From Streptomyces sp. NRRL F-525 (lineage in GTDB: Bacteria > Actinomycetota > Actinomycetes > Streptomycetales > Streptomycetaceae), in the NCBI RefSeq assembly GCF_000716605.1, contig NZ_JNXE01000005.1, positions 62,001-126,000 on the forward strand: 64,000 nt of DNA, written 5' to 3'. The stretch's first letter is position 1. Each line of letters begins with the position of its first letter. Shown here piece after piece: positions 44,368 through 53,145 of this stretch. A model generated the notes under the pieces. It worked only from the letters and a program-made list of their open reading frames with translations, was not told the DNA's origin and did not search any database. Position numbers and translations under genes: made by a program.

Positions 44368-45466
44368 CTCACGCGACGAGCCGCTCGTCCTGGGCATCGA
44401 GACCTCCTGCGACGAGACCGGCGTCGGCATCGTCCGCGGCACGACCCTGCTGGCGGACGCGGTCGCGTCCAGCGTCGACGAGCACGCCCGCTTCGGCGGG
44501 GTCGTACCGGAGGTGGCGTCCCGCGCCCACCTGGAGGCGATGATCCCGACGATCCAGCGCGCGCTGAAGGACGCGGGCGTGAGCGCGCGGGACCTGGACG
44601 GCATCGCGGTCACGGCCGGGCCCGGCCTCGCCGGCGCCCTGCTGGTCGGCGTCTCAGCCGCCAAGGCCTACGCCTACGCACTCGGCAAGCCCCTCTACGG
44701 CGTCAACCACCTCGCCTCCCACATCTGCGTGGACCAGCTGGAACACGGCCCACTGCCGGAACCGACGATGGCGCTGCTGGTGAGCGGCGGCCACTCTTCG
44801 CTCTTGCTCTCCTCGGACATCACCTCGGACGTACGGCCGCTGGGCGCGACGATCGACGACGCGGCGGGCGAGGCCTTCGACAAGATCGCCCGCGTCCTGA
44901 ACCTCGGCTTCCCGGGCGGCCCGGTCATCGACCGGTACGCGAAGGAGGGCGACCCTACGGCGATCACGTTCCCGCGCGGACTGACCGGCCCGCGCGACCC
45001 GGCGTACGACTTCTCCTTCTCCGGGCTGAAGACGTCCGTGGCCCGCTGGATCGAGGCGAAGCGGGCGGCGGGGGAGGAGGTGCCGGTGCGCGATGTGTCG
45101 GCGTCCTTCCAGGAGGCGGTCGTCGACGTCCTGACCCGCAAGGCCGTACGGGCCTGCAAGGACGAGGGCGTCGACCACCTGATGATCGGCGGCGGGGTCG
45201 CCGCGAACTCGCGGCTGCGGGCGTTGGCGGCGGAGCGTTGCGAGGCGGCCGGTATCCGCCTGCGCGTCCCGCGCCCCAAGCTGTGCACGGACAACGGCGC
45301 GATGGTCGCCGCCCTCGGCGCGGAAATGGTCGCGCGGAACCGGGTCCCCTCGGACTGGGACCTGTCGGCGGACTCCTCCCTCCCGGTGACGGACCCGCAC
45401 GTCCCCGGCCACTCCCACGATCACGACCACGTGCACGAGGTCAGCAAGGAGAACCTGTACTCGTGA
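44360..45466 (+). CDS. tsaD: tRNA t6A threonylcarbamoyltransferase TsaD
   Basis: 368 residues. Catalytic subunit of t6A synthesis. [17 protein letters not shown] at the start, the metal-binding His pair in [34 protein letters not shown], and [13 protein letters not shown]. The C-terminus is unusual: about ten histidines and aspartates ([18 protein letters not shown]), a probable metal-binding tail common in Streptomyces copies. Confidence 0.96.
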   Translation: MADSRDEPLVLGIETSCDETGVGIVRGTTLLADAVASSVDEHARFGGVVPEVASRAHLEAMIPTIQRALKDAGVSARDLDGIAVTAGPGLAGALLVGVSAAKAYAYALGKPLYGVNHLASHICVDQLEHGPLPEPTMALLVSGGHSSLLLSSDITSDVRPLGATIDDAAGEAFDKIARVLNLGFPGGPVIDRYAKEGDPTAITFPRGLTGPRDPAYDFSFSGLKTSVARWIEAKRAAGEEVPVRDVSASFQEAVVDVLTRKAVRACKDEGVDHLMIGGGVAANSRLRALAAERCEAAGIRLRVPRPKLCTDNGAMVAALGAEMVARNRVPSDWDLSADSSLPVTDPHVPGHSHDHDHVHEVSKENLYS

Positions 45467-45738
45467 CGGCCACGGTCGCGTTGATGTGGGAGGCACGGGC
45501 GGTCCCGGGCCGGGGCGCTGAACTCCTCGCCTGGGCGCGGGCCCAGACCCTCCCGGCCGGGCCGCTGCGCCGGGAGTTCCTGCGCGCGCCCCAGGACCGG
45601 GTCCTCGTCATCACGTGGTGGGACGCGGAGTACGACGCGGAGCTGCCTGAACTGCCTGAGCCGGATGGGGAGTTGGTTATGCGGGCGGTGCATCGGTGGC
45701 GGTTCGAGTCGGTGGGCGAACAGGCGGCGGGCGAATAA
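45463..45738 (+). CDS. Unknown 91-residue protein coupled to tsaD
   Basis: GTG 45463 overlaps the tsaD stop. The sequence [39 protein letters not shown], then [12 protein letters not shown] suggests a small alpha/beta fold of the dimeric ferredoxin-like (ABM) type, but no motif allows a firm family or function. Its stop codon is part of the dyad in front of the antitoxin gene. Confidence 0.65.
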   Translation: MTATVALMWEARAVPGRGAELLAWARAQTLPAGPLRREFLRAPQDRVLVITWWDAEYDAELPELPEPDGELVMRAVHRWRFESVGEQAAGE

Positions 45739-45752
45739 CAAGAGTTTTGTTA
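45736..45752. promoter_or_regulatory. Candidate operator of the toxin-antitoxin pair
   Basis: TAACAA (45736-45741) and TTGTTA (45747-45752) are perfect inverted arms around GAGTT. The site is AT-rich and ends 10 bp before the antitoxin ATG. Antitoxins of this type commonly repress their own operon through such dyads (family knowledge). Confidence 0.55.
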
Positions 45753-45762
45753 AAGTGGGGTC

Positions 45763-46035
45763 ATGGCTGAAGCTCCCGTGCCCGGTGAAGGCCCCGTCCG
45801 CCCGGTGTCGGTGTCGCTCCACGAGGGCACCATCGCCGCCCTCAAGGCGCGCACCGGCAAGCGAGGCATGTCCGCCTACGTCGAAGCGCTCATCCAGCGT
45901 CAGCTGGAGCGGGATCGGCTGCGGGAGCTGATCGAGGACGCGGAGGCCGCGCACGGTCCGGTGGACCCGGCCGCGGTCGAGGCCAAGCGGGCCGTCCTGC
46001 GCGGTGGTTCGGCCGGCTCGGCCGACGCCGCGTGA
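45763..46035 (+). CDS. VapB-like antitoxin
   Basis: 90 residues. The first half fits a ribbon-helix-helix DNA-binding unit (RPVSVSLHEGTIAALKARTG, KRGMSAYVEALIQRQLERDR), the second half an acidic/Ala toxin-binding tail (LREL-IEDAEAAHGPVDPAAVE). It is followed with a 4-bp overlap by a PIN-domain toxin gene, the VapBC layout. Confidence 0.85.
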   Translation: MAEAPVPGEGPVRPVSVSLHEGTIAALKARTGKRGMSAYVEALIQRQLERDRLRELIEDAEAAHGPVDPAAVEAKRAVLRGGSAGSADAA

Positions 46036-46424
46036 GCGGCACGCTCGTCCTCGACTGCGAGGGCCTGTCCAAACTCGTACGGCGCACTCCGGAACTGACC
46101 GAGTGGCTCGTCGCGGCCGAAGCCGAGGACATCCGCGTGGTCGTGAGCTCGGTGACGCTCGTCGAGGCCCGCGATCCCCGGACCCACCAGGCCCGCTTCG
46201 ACCATGCCGTCTCGCGCGTCAACGTCGTCCCGCCCAGTGAGGCGATCGCCCGCCACGCGAGCAAGCTCCTTGCCGCGGCCGGTCTGCACGGGCACAAGTA
46301 CGCACTTGACGCGATCGTCGCCGCGACGGCGCTCGCCTCGCCCGCACCCGTCACCGTGCTGACCTCGGACCCCGAGGACCTCCGGGACCTCTGCGGTGCC
46401 GGTGCCCACGTGATCAAGGTCTGA
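46032..46424 (+). CDS. PIN-domain toxin, VapC-like
   Basis: 130 residues from GTG 46032, overlapping the antitoxin stop. PIN acidic residues are in place: Asp in TLVLDCEGLSKLV, Glu in SSVTLVEARDP, Asp in HKYALDAIVAATAL and Asp in VTVLTSDPEDLRDL. VapC toxins are metal-dependent RNases that cut tRNA or rRNA; the target here is unknown. Ends 12 bp from the convergent bxlA. Confidence 0.87.
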   Translation: MSGTLVLDCEGLSKLVRRTPELTEWLVAAEAEDIRVVVSSVTLVEARDPRTHQARFDHAVSRVNVVPPSEAIARHASKLLAAAGLHGHKYALDAIVAATALASPAPVTVLTSDPEDLRDLCGAGAHVIKV

Positions 46425-46436
46425 CCTGCGCCGGGG

Positions 46437-48746
46437 TCACGCGTCGCCCCGCACCTCCGTCTCACACCGCAACCGCCGCTCCGCCCCCACCTCCCGCACG
46501 GGACCCGTCAGCGTCAGCCGCGTCGTATGCCGTACCTCCGCGCTCGAAACCCCCAACCTCAGCTCCAGCGCCCCCGGTTCAACCACCCGGCGCCCCGAGC
46601 GGTCCGTGAACGCCGACAGGTCCGCGTGGAAGGGGAAGGTCACCCTCGTGGACTCCCCGGGGGTCAACTGCAGGCGCTGGTAAGCGATCAGGCGGACGTC
46701 CGGGCGGGTCACCGAGGCGACCGGGTCGTGGAGGTAGAGCTGGACGACCTCCGTGCCGGTGCGGGCGCCCGTGTTGCGGACGGTGACCGTCAGGTCGTAG
46801 GAGCCGTCCGTGGTGATCTCGGGAGCCTCATCCGGCTGCGCTGCCTCCCACTCGAAGGTCGTGTACGAGCGGCCGTGGCCGAAGGGGTACAGCGGGGTCG
46901 GGTCCAGGCTGCTGACCTCGTCGGCCAGGCCCAACGGGGGTTGGAGGTACGTCCACGGCTGGCCGCCCGGTGCCTGCGGGACGCTCACCGGGAGGCGGCC
47001 CGACGGGTTGACGCGGCCCGACAGTACTCCCGCCACTGCCGGGCCGCCTTCCTCCCCGGGGAAGAACGCCTGGACCACCGCGCCCAGTTGGCCCTGCCAG
47101 CGGCCCAGCGCGTAGGGGCGGCCGGTCAGGAGGACCAGGATCACCGGGACGCCCGTCGAGACCAGGGCGTCCAGCAAGTCGGCCTGGACCCCAGGGAGTT
47201 GGAGGTCCGCGACATCGCAGCCCTCGCCCGACGTGCCGCGTCCGAACAGGCCCGCCTGGTCGCCGAGTACCGCCACGCACACGTCCGCCTCCGACGCCCG
47301 CGCCACCGCCTCCTCGAAACCCGACGTGTCCGGGTCGGAGACATCGCACCCCTCCGCGAACGTCACCTTGGCGTCCGGGAGTTCGGCCCGCAACGACTCC
47401 AGCACCGTGGGGATCTCGATACCCATCGGCACCTCGGGGTGGTGCGTCCCCACGTGGGACGGGAAGGAGTAGCAGCCGAGCATGGCGAGGGCATCGGCCG
47501 CCCGGGGGCCCACCACGGCGATCCGCGCGTCCGACGCCAGCGGCAGCAGACCGTCCGGGTTGTCCAGCAACACCACCGATTCTTCGGCCAGTTGGCGGGC
47601 CAGGGCCCGGTTCGCCGTCGAGTCGAGGTCGATGCGCCGCGTCGGCTCCGGTGACCAGTCCTCGTCCAGGAGCCCCAACTCGGCCTTCTGCAGCAGCACT
47701 CGGCGCGCCGCCCGGTCCACCAGCGCCTCCGGGACCTCGCCCGCCCGCACCGCCTCCACCAACGGCTTCCCGTAGCACTTCAGGGTCGGCAGCTCTACGT
47801 CGATGCCCGCCTCCAGTGCCGCCTGTGCCGCCTGCGCCGGGCTGCCCGCCACCCGGTGGAGGGTCTCCAGGAAGCCGATGCCGAAGTAGTCGGCGACGAC
47901 CGTGCCCGTGAACCCCCAGTCCTCGCGCAGGAGTTGGGTCAGCAGCGCGGGGTCCGCCGACGCCGGAACGCCGTCCGTCTCGTTGTACGCCGCCATCACC
48001 GAGCGCGCCCCGCCCTCCCGCAGCGCCATCTCGAAGGGGGGAAGGGTGACGTCCGCGAACTCCCGTACCCCCGCCCGCACCGGCGCCAGATTCCGCGCCC
48101 CCACCGACGACGCGTACCCCGCGAAGTGCTTCAGCGTCGCCACGACCCCGGCCGACTCCAGCCCCCGCACATACGCGGCACCGATGGTCCCCACCAGGTA
48201 CGGATCCTCACCGATCGTCTCCTCCACCCGCCCCCACCGCGGATCCCGTACGACGTCCAGGACCGGGGCGAGACCCTGGTGGACGCCGACCGAGCGCAGG
48301 TCCGCGCCGATGCGCCGGGCCATCTCCTCGACCAGCCCCGGGTCGAAACTCGCGCCCCACGCCAGCGGCACCGGGTACGCCGTCGCACCCCATGCGGTGA
48401 ACCCCGCCAGACACTCCTCGTGGGCGACCGCCGGGATGCCGAAACGCCCCGCCGCCGCGATCCGGCGCTGCGCGCGGGCCAGCGCCTGCGCGCCCAACTC
48501 CGGGTCCACCGGCGCCGTACCGAAGGAACGGGTGAGCTGGCCCAGGCCCTGGGTGATCAACTCGTCCCAGTCGTACTCCGAGGTCATCTCCCGCTGGAGC
48601 GGGGCGACTCCGTCGCCGTCCGTGGCGGCGCCCACCCACACGCCGTAGAGCTGGGCGGTCTTCTCCTCCAGGGTCATCCGGGCGAGCAGGTCGTCGACGC
48701 GGGCGGCGGCGGGCAGGGCGGGGTCGCGCCAGGGGGCGGTGGTCAT
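46437..48746 (-). CDS. bxlA: Family 3 glycoside hydrolase, beta-xylosidase-like
   Basis: 769 residues, no signal peptide, so cytoplasmic. GH3 N-domain with DDLLARMTLEEKTAQLYGVW, LAPVLDVVRDPRWGRVEETI, GEDPYLVG, KHFAGY, and the nucleophile Asp286 in TVVADYFGIGF. Then the GH3 C-domain and a C-terminal fibronectin-III-like domain (VTVRNTGARTGTEVVQLYLH). Last gene of an operon with ABC importer genes, matching the bxlEFGA order known in Streptomyces. Likely cleaves imported xylobiose or related sugars. Confidence 0.85.
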   Translation of the reverse strand: MTTAPWRDPALPAAARVDDLLARMTLEEKTAQLYGVWVGAATDGDGVAPLQREMTSEYDWDELITQGLGQLTRSFGTAPVDPELGAQALARAQRRIAAAGRFGIPAVAHEECLAGFTAWGATAYPVPLAWGASFDPGLVEEMARRIGADLRSVGVHQGLAPVLDVVRDPRWGRVEETIGEDPYLVGTIGAAYVRGLESAGVVATLKHFAGYASSVGARNLAPVRAGVREFADVTLPPFEMALREGGARSVMAAYNETDGVPASADPALLTQLLREDWGFTGTVVADYFGIGFLETLHRVAGSPAQAAQAALEAGIDVELPTLKCYGKPLVEAVRAGEVPEALVDRAARRVLLQKAELGLLDEDWSPEPTRRIDLDSTANRALARQLAEESVVLLDNPDGLLPLASDARIAVVGPRAADALAMLGCYSFPSHVGTHHPEVPMGIEIPTVLESLRAELPDAKVTFAEGCDVSDPDTSGFEEAVARASEADVCVAVLGDQAGLFGRGTSGEGCDVADLQLPGVQADLLDALVSTGVPVILVLLTGRPYALGRWQGQLGAVVQAFFPGEEGGPAVAGVLSGRVNPSGRLPVSVPQAPGGQPWTYLQPPLGLADEVSSLDPTPLYPFGHGRSYTTFEWEAAQPDEAPEITTDGSYDLTVTVRNTGARTGTEVVQLYLHDPVASVTRPDVRLIAYQRLQLTPGESTRVTFPFHADLSAFTDRSGRRVVEPGALELRLGVSSAEVRHTTRLTLTGPVREVGAERRLRCETEVRGDA

Positions 48747-48780
48747 GAAACTCCGTTCGGGAAAGGTGAGTTGGGGCAGC

Positions 48781-49680
48781 TCACTTGCCGCCCACGCCCA
48801 TCAGGCCGCCGACCAGGGCGCGCCGGGCCACCAGGTAGACGGCGAAGATCGGGATGCCGGAGAGGACGACCGAGGCGAGCAGGGCCGGGATGTTCACGCC
48901 GAACTGGCTGACGTAGTTGAAGAGTCCGAGGGTCAGGACCCTCGGCCCGTCGGACTGGGTGAAGATCAGCGGGAAGAGGAAACCGTTCCAGGCCTGCAGC
49001 GCCGCGTAGATGACGACCGTGCTGATACCGCCCTTGGTCATCGGGGTCACCAGCTGGAACAGCATCCGCGTCGCCGACGCGCCGTCCAGCGCCATCGCCT
49101 CGTACAGGTCCTCCGAGATGTCCCGCAGCGTGCCGGTCAGGATCAGCACGGACACCGGCATCGCGAAGGCGGCGGTGGGGAGGATGACCGCCAACAGGCT
49201 GTCGTAGAGGTTGAGTTTGGCGATCATCAGGTAGAGGGGGACCACGACTGCCTGCGCCGGGATCGCCACTCCCATCAGGAACAGCCGGAAGGCCGCACTC
49301 GACCAGACCGTGCGCGTGCGTACGGCCACGTACGCCAGTGGGACGCACAGGACGAGCACGATGCCTACGACCGCCCCCGCCACCAGCGCCGTGTTGGCGA
49401 GGAAGTGGCCGAAGCCGTTGTGCAGGACGGTGTTGTAGTTGGCGAAGGTCGGATCGGTGGGCGGTTTCAGGGCGTTGTTGCCGAGGGCCTTGTCCTGGCG
49501 GGTGAGGGACGCCGAGATCATCGCGTAGATCGGGATGATGACGACCGCGAGCCAGAGCAGCGAACCGAGCCCCGCGACGGGGTTGGGCCGCTTGCTCCAG
49601 TGCCGGCGCCGACGGGTGCGCGGAGGTTCCACCGGCTCCCCTGCCGTCTTCACCGGACGCGGCAACGTGTCGTGTGACAC
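48781..49680 (-). CDS. bxlG: ABC sugar transporter permease (second subunit)
   Basis: 299 residues, six membrane helices, MalG-like. The coupling motif for the ATPase is EAMALDGASATRMLFQLVTPM (EAA loop), reading into the family pattern. Last permease of the importer, 4 bp after bxlF. No ATPase gene is in the operon; Streptomyces sugar importers usually share MsiK from elsewhere (family knowledge). Confidence 0.88.
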   Translation of the reverse strand: MSHDTLPRPVKTAGEPVEPPRTRRRRHWSKRPNPVAGLGSLLWLAVVIIPIYAMISASLTRQDKALGNNALKPPTDPTFANYNTVLHNGFGHFLANTALVAGAVVGIVLVLCVPLAYVAVRTRTVWSSAAFRLFLMGVAIPAQAVVVPLYLMIAKLNLYDSLLAVILPTAAFAMPVSVLILTGTLRDISEDLYEAMALDGASATRMLFQLVTPMTKGGISTVVIYAALQAWNGFLFPLIFTQSDGPRVLTLGLFNYVSQFGVNIPALLASVVLSGIPIFAVYLVARRALVGGLMGVGGK

Positions 49681-49684
49681 TCCG

Positions 49685-50560
49685 TCACATCCCTTCGCGG
49701 GTACTGCGCATGGCGCCGAAACCGGTGAGCCTGACGAGGACGAGGGAGAGCGCGGTGGCGATGACGACCAGGAAGGTCGCGATCGCGCTCGCGTAGCCGA
49801 AGTCGTAGCTCTTGAAGCCGGCTTCGTACATCAGGTACGGCAGGATCGCCGTGTCCGTGCCGGGGCCGCCCTGGGTGAGGATCAGCACGGTCTCGAAGTA
49901 GGTGAGCGAGCCGACGATCATCAGCACGCTGGAGGTCGTGGCGGTGTTCCGGAGTTGGGGCAACGTGATCGAGAAGAACTGCCGGTAGCGTCCCGCGCCG
50001 TCAATTGCCGCCGCCTGGTAGAGCACTTCGGGGATCTGCCGGGCCCCGCCCTGGTAGATGAGGGTGTGGAAGGGGATGAACTGCCAACCCCCGACGAACA
50101 CGATCGCGAGAAATGCCCCACTCGTCGACCCGAGCGTGTCCTGATGAATGATGCCGAAGTTCGGGTCGAGCAGCGCGTAGAAGAGCAACGCGATGGCGGT
50201 AGAGGAGAGCAGGAACGGCACGAAGAAGATCGCGGAGAGGATGGCTCGGTTGCGCTGCCGCCCGGCCGCCCAGACACCGAGGAGGAGAGACACGACGGTT
50301 TGGAAAACCCAGCTGGTCACCGTCAACAGCACGGTGATGGTGAGGGATTGGGTCAGCCGATCGTCGTGCAGCAACTTGTCCCAGTTGGCGAGGCCGACCG
50401 GTTTCGGATCGCCCAGCCCGTTCCACTTGGTGAAGGAGAGATAGACCGCCAACACCATGGGCGCCACGGCGAAGAAGACAAAGAACAACACCCCGGGCAC
50501 AGCCCAAACGCCGTGAGGTGCAGCGCCCCGATAGGGGCGCGGGGAACTGCGCAACCTCAC
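49685..50560 (-). CDS. bxlF: ABC sugar transporter permease (first subunit)
   Basis: 291 residues from GTG 50560, overlapping the bxlE stop (GTGA) with GAAGGGG upstream. Six helices, MalF-like; EAA loop [20 protein letters not shown]. The first 15 codons ([16 protein letters not shown]) are made of the dispersed hairpin repeat present elsewhere only between genes; the normal family sequence begins at about [20 protein letters not shown]. The repeat therefore supplies both the start region and the first residues. Confidence 0.88.
   Translation of the reverse strand: MRLRSSPRPYRGAAPHGVWAVPGVLFFVFFAVAPMVLAVYLSFTKWNGLGDPKPVGLANWDKLLHDDRLTQSLTITVLLTVTSWVFQTVVSLLLGVWAAGRQRNRAILSAIFFVPFLLSSTAIALLFYALLDPNFGIIHQDTLGSTSGAFLAIVFVGGWQFIPFHTLIYQGGARQIPEVLYQAAAIDGAGRYRQFFSITLPQLRNTATTSSVLMIVGSLTYFETVLILTQGGPGTDTAILPYLMYEAGFKSYDFGYASAIATFLVVIATALSLVLVRLTGFGAMRSTREGM
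50523..50556 (-). repeat. Dispersed hairpin repeat, copy 4, inside the bxlF start
   Basis: On the minus strand it reads GGTTGCGCAGTTCCCCGCGC then CCCTATCGGGGCGC, the same element as copies 1-3. It starts 3-4 bp past the bxlE stop and forms codons 2-13 of bxlF. The hairpin GCGCCCC/GGGGCGC is kept. Confidence 0.8.
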
Positions 50561-51885
50561 TTCAACCCCTTCAGCGCTGAAACGAACTGCGCCGGCGAAC
50601 TCTTCCCCACAAACAGCTTGTTGATCTCGGTCAGCATCGGCGTGGACACATCCGGATCCACCGCCTGATCCCAGCTCAACGTGAACGCCGGTGCCTGCTG
50701 CACCATTTGGTACTGGAACTTCGCGAACTCGGGGTTGGGCGAGGAGTCCAGCAACTTCTCCGCGTTGGACGTGGTCGGGATGTCCCCGTTGGCGACAAGG
50801 TCCTTCGCGTACGCCTCCGACGCACAGTCCCGAAGGAACGCGATCGCCGCGTCCTTGTTGCCCGTACGCGCGTTCACGGACCAGTAGTTGGTGGGATTCC
50901 CGACCACGTTACGGATATCGCCCGCACCCCCCTCGTACTTCGGGAAGGCGGACCACCCCAGGTTGTTCTTCGCGAAGTCGGGGAACTTCCCGAGCTGCGT
51001 CGAGTACTCCCACGACCCCATCAGATGCATCGCCGCCTTGCCCTTGGCGAACACCGCGGGCGCCCCACCATTGACGTACGACACCGAACTGAAGCCCTTG
51101 CCGAAGGCGCCGTCGTCGATCAACTGCTTCACCGTCTCGGCGGCCTTGAGGACGGCCGGGTCGCCCCAGCCGGACGCGTCACCGTTCTTGATCTTGTCGA
51201 AGACCCCGGGCCCGCCGATCCGGTCGACGAGGTACTCCAGCCACATCAGCTCGGGCCAGATGTCGGCGCCCCCGAGCGCGAACGGCGTGATGTTCGCCGC
51301 CTTCAGCTTCTTGTTGAGGTCGAGCAACTCGGCCCAGGTGGTGGGTGGTTGGAGCTTGTGCGCGGCGAAGACGGTCTTGTTGTAGAAGAGGATCACCGGC
51401 TGCATACCGCGCATCGGTATGCCGTAGTTCTTGCCCTTGAGCGCACCCGCCGCGAGCACCGACGGCAGGAAACCGTCCTTGAGCACCGGGTCGGACTTGA
51501 TGGTGTCGGTGAGGTCGACCAGCTGGTTGGCGTCCTGGTACGCCTTGATCGAGCCGCCGCCCCAGTTGAAGAAGACGTCCGGCGCGTTCGGTGAGCCCAT
51601 CGCGGTGCGCAGCTTGGCCGGGTAGTCCGTGCCCGGCACCTTCTCCAGCTTGATCTTGCCCTTGGCCTTCTTCGCCGCCGCCGACGCGTTGAACCGGGTG
51701 ACGGCCTTGACCTGCACCTTCGCCGCGTCGTCGCCGTAGGTGAAGGCGGTCACCGTGCCGCTGTCGCCGGTGCTGTCACTGGAGCCGCAGGCCGTGAGCC
51801 CGGTGGTGAGCAGGGTGGTGGCACCGGCGCCGAGCACCCAGCGCCTGCTGAACGTACGCCCGCCGTTGGACGTGTTGGGCTCCAT
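50557..51885 (-). CDS. bxlE: ABC sugar transporter solute-binding lipoprotein
   Basis: 442 residues from ATG 51885 with GAGAGGTG upstream; a longer open frame to 53847 is only chance read-through opposite other genes. The lipobox is [12 protein letters not shown], preceded by [11 protein letters not shown]. The mature protein is a family 1 extracellular sugar-binding protein ([57 protein letters not shown]). Delivers xylo-oligosaccharides to bxlF/bxlG by analogy with the known bxl system. Confidence 0.87.
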   Translation of the reverse strand: MEPNTSNGGRTFSRRWVLGAGATTLLTTGLTACGSSDSTGDSGTVTAFTYGDDAAKVQVKAVTRFNASAAAKKAKGKIKLEKVPGTDYPAKLRTAMGSPNAPDVFFNWGGGSIKAYQDANQLVDLTDTIKSDPVLKDGFLPSVLAAGALKGKNYGIPMRGMQPVILFYNKTVFAAHKLQPPTTWAELLDLNKKLKAANITPFALGGADIWPELMWLEYLVDRIGGPGVFDKIKNGDASGWGDPAVLKAAETVKQLIDDGAFGKGFSSVSYVNGGAPAVFAKGKAAMHLMGSWEYSTQLGKFPDFAKNNLGWSAFPKYEGGAGDIRNVVGNPTNYWSVNARTGNKDAAIAFLRDCASEAYAKDLVANGDIPTTSNAEKLLDSSPNPEFAKFQYQMVQQAPAFTLSWDQAVDPDVSTPMLTEINKLFVGKSSPAQFVSALKGLK

Positions 51886-51902
51886 GGACAGCACCTCTCG
51901 TG

Positions 51903-51939
51903 CGAATGTTTCGAGCCGTTCTACGAATGTTCCGGGAAC
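51903..51939. promoter_or_regulatory. Two operator-like boxes between bxlE and bxlR
   Basis: CGAATGTTTCG (51903-51913) and CGAATGTTCCG (51924-51934) are 21 bp apart and fit CGAA-N3-TTCG, the second with one mismatch. The second merges into the dyad GTTCC-G-GGAAC. The same motif, CGAAACTTTCG, lies before the xylanase gene. Likely sites for the LacI-type BxlR. Confidence 0.7.
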
Positions 51940-51993
51940 GTAAGGCGCGCTGGGGGGTTCGTCAAGAGGTCGCGCAGGGATACGATCGCCGCC

Positions 51994-53043
51994 ATGACAG
52001 CCCCGGATTCCGCCGAAACCCAGACAGCGGGTCGGCCGACGCAGACCGCCACGCTCGCCGAGATCGCCCGCGAGGCCGGAGTGTCGGCTCCGACTGTTTC
52101 GAAGGTCCTCAACGGCCGTGCCGATGTCGCCCCCGCGACCCGCACCCGCGTCGAGGACCTGCTCCGCGTCTACGGCTACCGGCGCCGCCGCGCCGAGGCG
52201 ACCCGCTCCCCGCTGATCGACCTGGTCTTCCACGAGCTGGAGAGCGCCTGGGCGATGGAGGTCATCCGGGGCGTGGAGAACGTGGCGCGGGACTCCGGGC
52301 TGAGCGTGGTGCTGAGCGAGAGCGCGGGGCGGCTGACCCCGGGCCGGACCTGGGCCGACCAGGTCGCCGCCCGCCGCCCGCACGGCGTGATCCTGGTGCT
52401 GTCCGGGCTCGACGAGTCGCAGCGGGCGCTGCTCACCAGCCGTTCCATCCCGTTCGTGGTGATGGACCCGGCCGGTGACCCGGGCGCCGACGTTCCCTCG
52501 ATCGGGGCGACGAACTGGCAGGGCGGGCTTGCCGCCACCCGGCACCTGGTCGAGCTGGGGCACACCCGGATCGGCGCGATCAGCGGGCCGTCCCGGATGA
52601 TGTGCAGCCGCGCCCGGGTCGACGGATACCGGGCCGCGCTGGAGACGGCCGGGCTGCCGGTCGACCCCTCGCTGATCACCACCGGCGACTTCCATCACGA
52701 GGCCGGTTACCGGCTGGGCCTTGAGCTGCTGCGCCGGCCCGACCGGCCCACCGCCGTCTTCGCCGGCAACGACCTCCAGGCGCTCGGTCTGTACGAGGCC
52801 GCGCGCGAACTCGGGCTGCGGATCCCGGAGGACCTGAGCGTCGTCGGCTTCGACGATCTGCCGGTGGCGCGCTGGGTGGGGCCGCCGCTGACGACCGTAC
52901 GACAGCCCCTGACCGAGATGGCCGAGGCGGCGGCGAAGCTGGTGCTCGACCTCGGGCGCGAGCAGGAGTCCTCGGCGGCGCGGCGGGTTGAGCTGGCCAC
53001 CAGCCTGGTGGTGCGGAGCAGTACGGCACCGCCCACCACGTGA
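51994..53043 (+). CDS. bxlR: LacI-family repressor of the xylan cluster
   Basis: 349 residues. The N-terminal helix-turn-helix is [39 protein letters not shown]; the remainder is a periplasmic-binding-like sensor ([78 protein letters not shown]). Divergent from bxlE with both boxes in the 108-bp gap. The symbol follows the known bxlR; the ligand is inferred to be a xylo-oligosaccharide. Confidence 0.88.
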   Translation: MTAPDSAETQTAGRPTQTATLAEIAREAGVSAPTVSKVLNGRADVAPATRTRVEDLLRVYGYRRRRAEATRSPLIDLVFHELESAWAMEVIRGVENVARDSGLSVVLSESAGRLTPGRTWADQVAARRPHGVILVLSGLDESQRALLTSRSIPFVVMDPAGDPGADVPSIGATNWQGGLAATRHLVELGHTRIGAISGPSRMMCSRARVDGYRAALETAGLPVDPSLITTGDFHHEAGYRLGLELLRRPDRPTAVFAGNDLQALGLYEAARELGLRIPEDLSVVGFDDLPVARWVGPPLTTVRQPLTEMAEAAAKLVLDLGREQESSAARRVELATSLVVRSSTAPPTT

Positions 53044-53122
53044 CGCCGGTGGCCGGAAGGTGACGTATTGACGAGTGGGGTGCGTCGCCCCACACTCCTC
53101 CGAAGCCAATCGGTTGCACAAC

Positions 53123-53133
53123 CGAAACTTTCG
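53123..53133. promoter_or_regulatory. Operator box before the xylanase gene
   Basis: CGAAACTTTCG, flanked as CCGAAA-C-TTTCGG, is a perfect dyad that overlaps the GGAGG ribosome site 5' edge, 13 bp before the ATG. It shares CGAA-N3-TTCG with the bxlE boxes. Binding would block initiation of transcription or elongation. Confidence 0.7.
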
Positions 53134-53145
53134 GAGGCACCCGCA

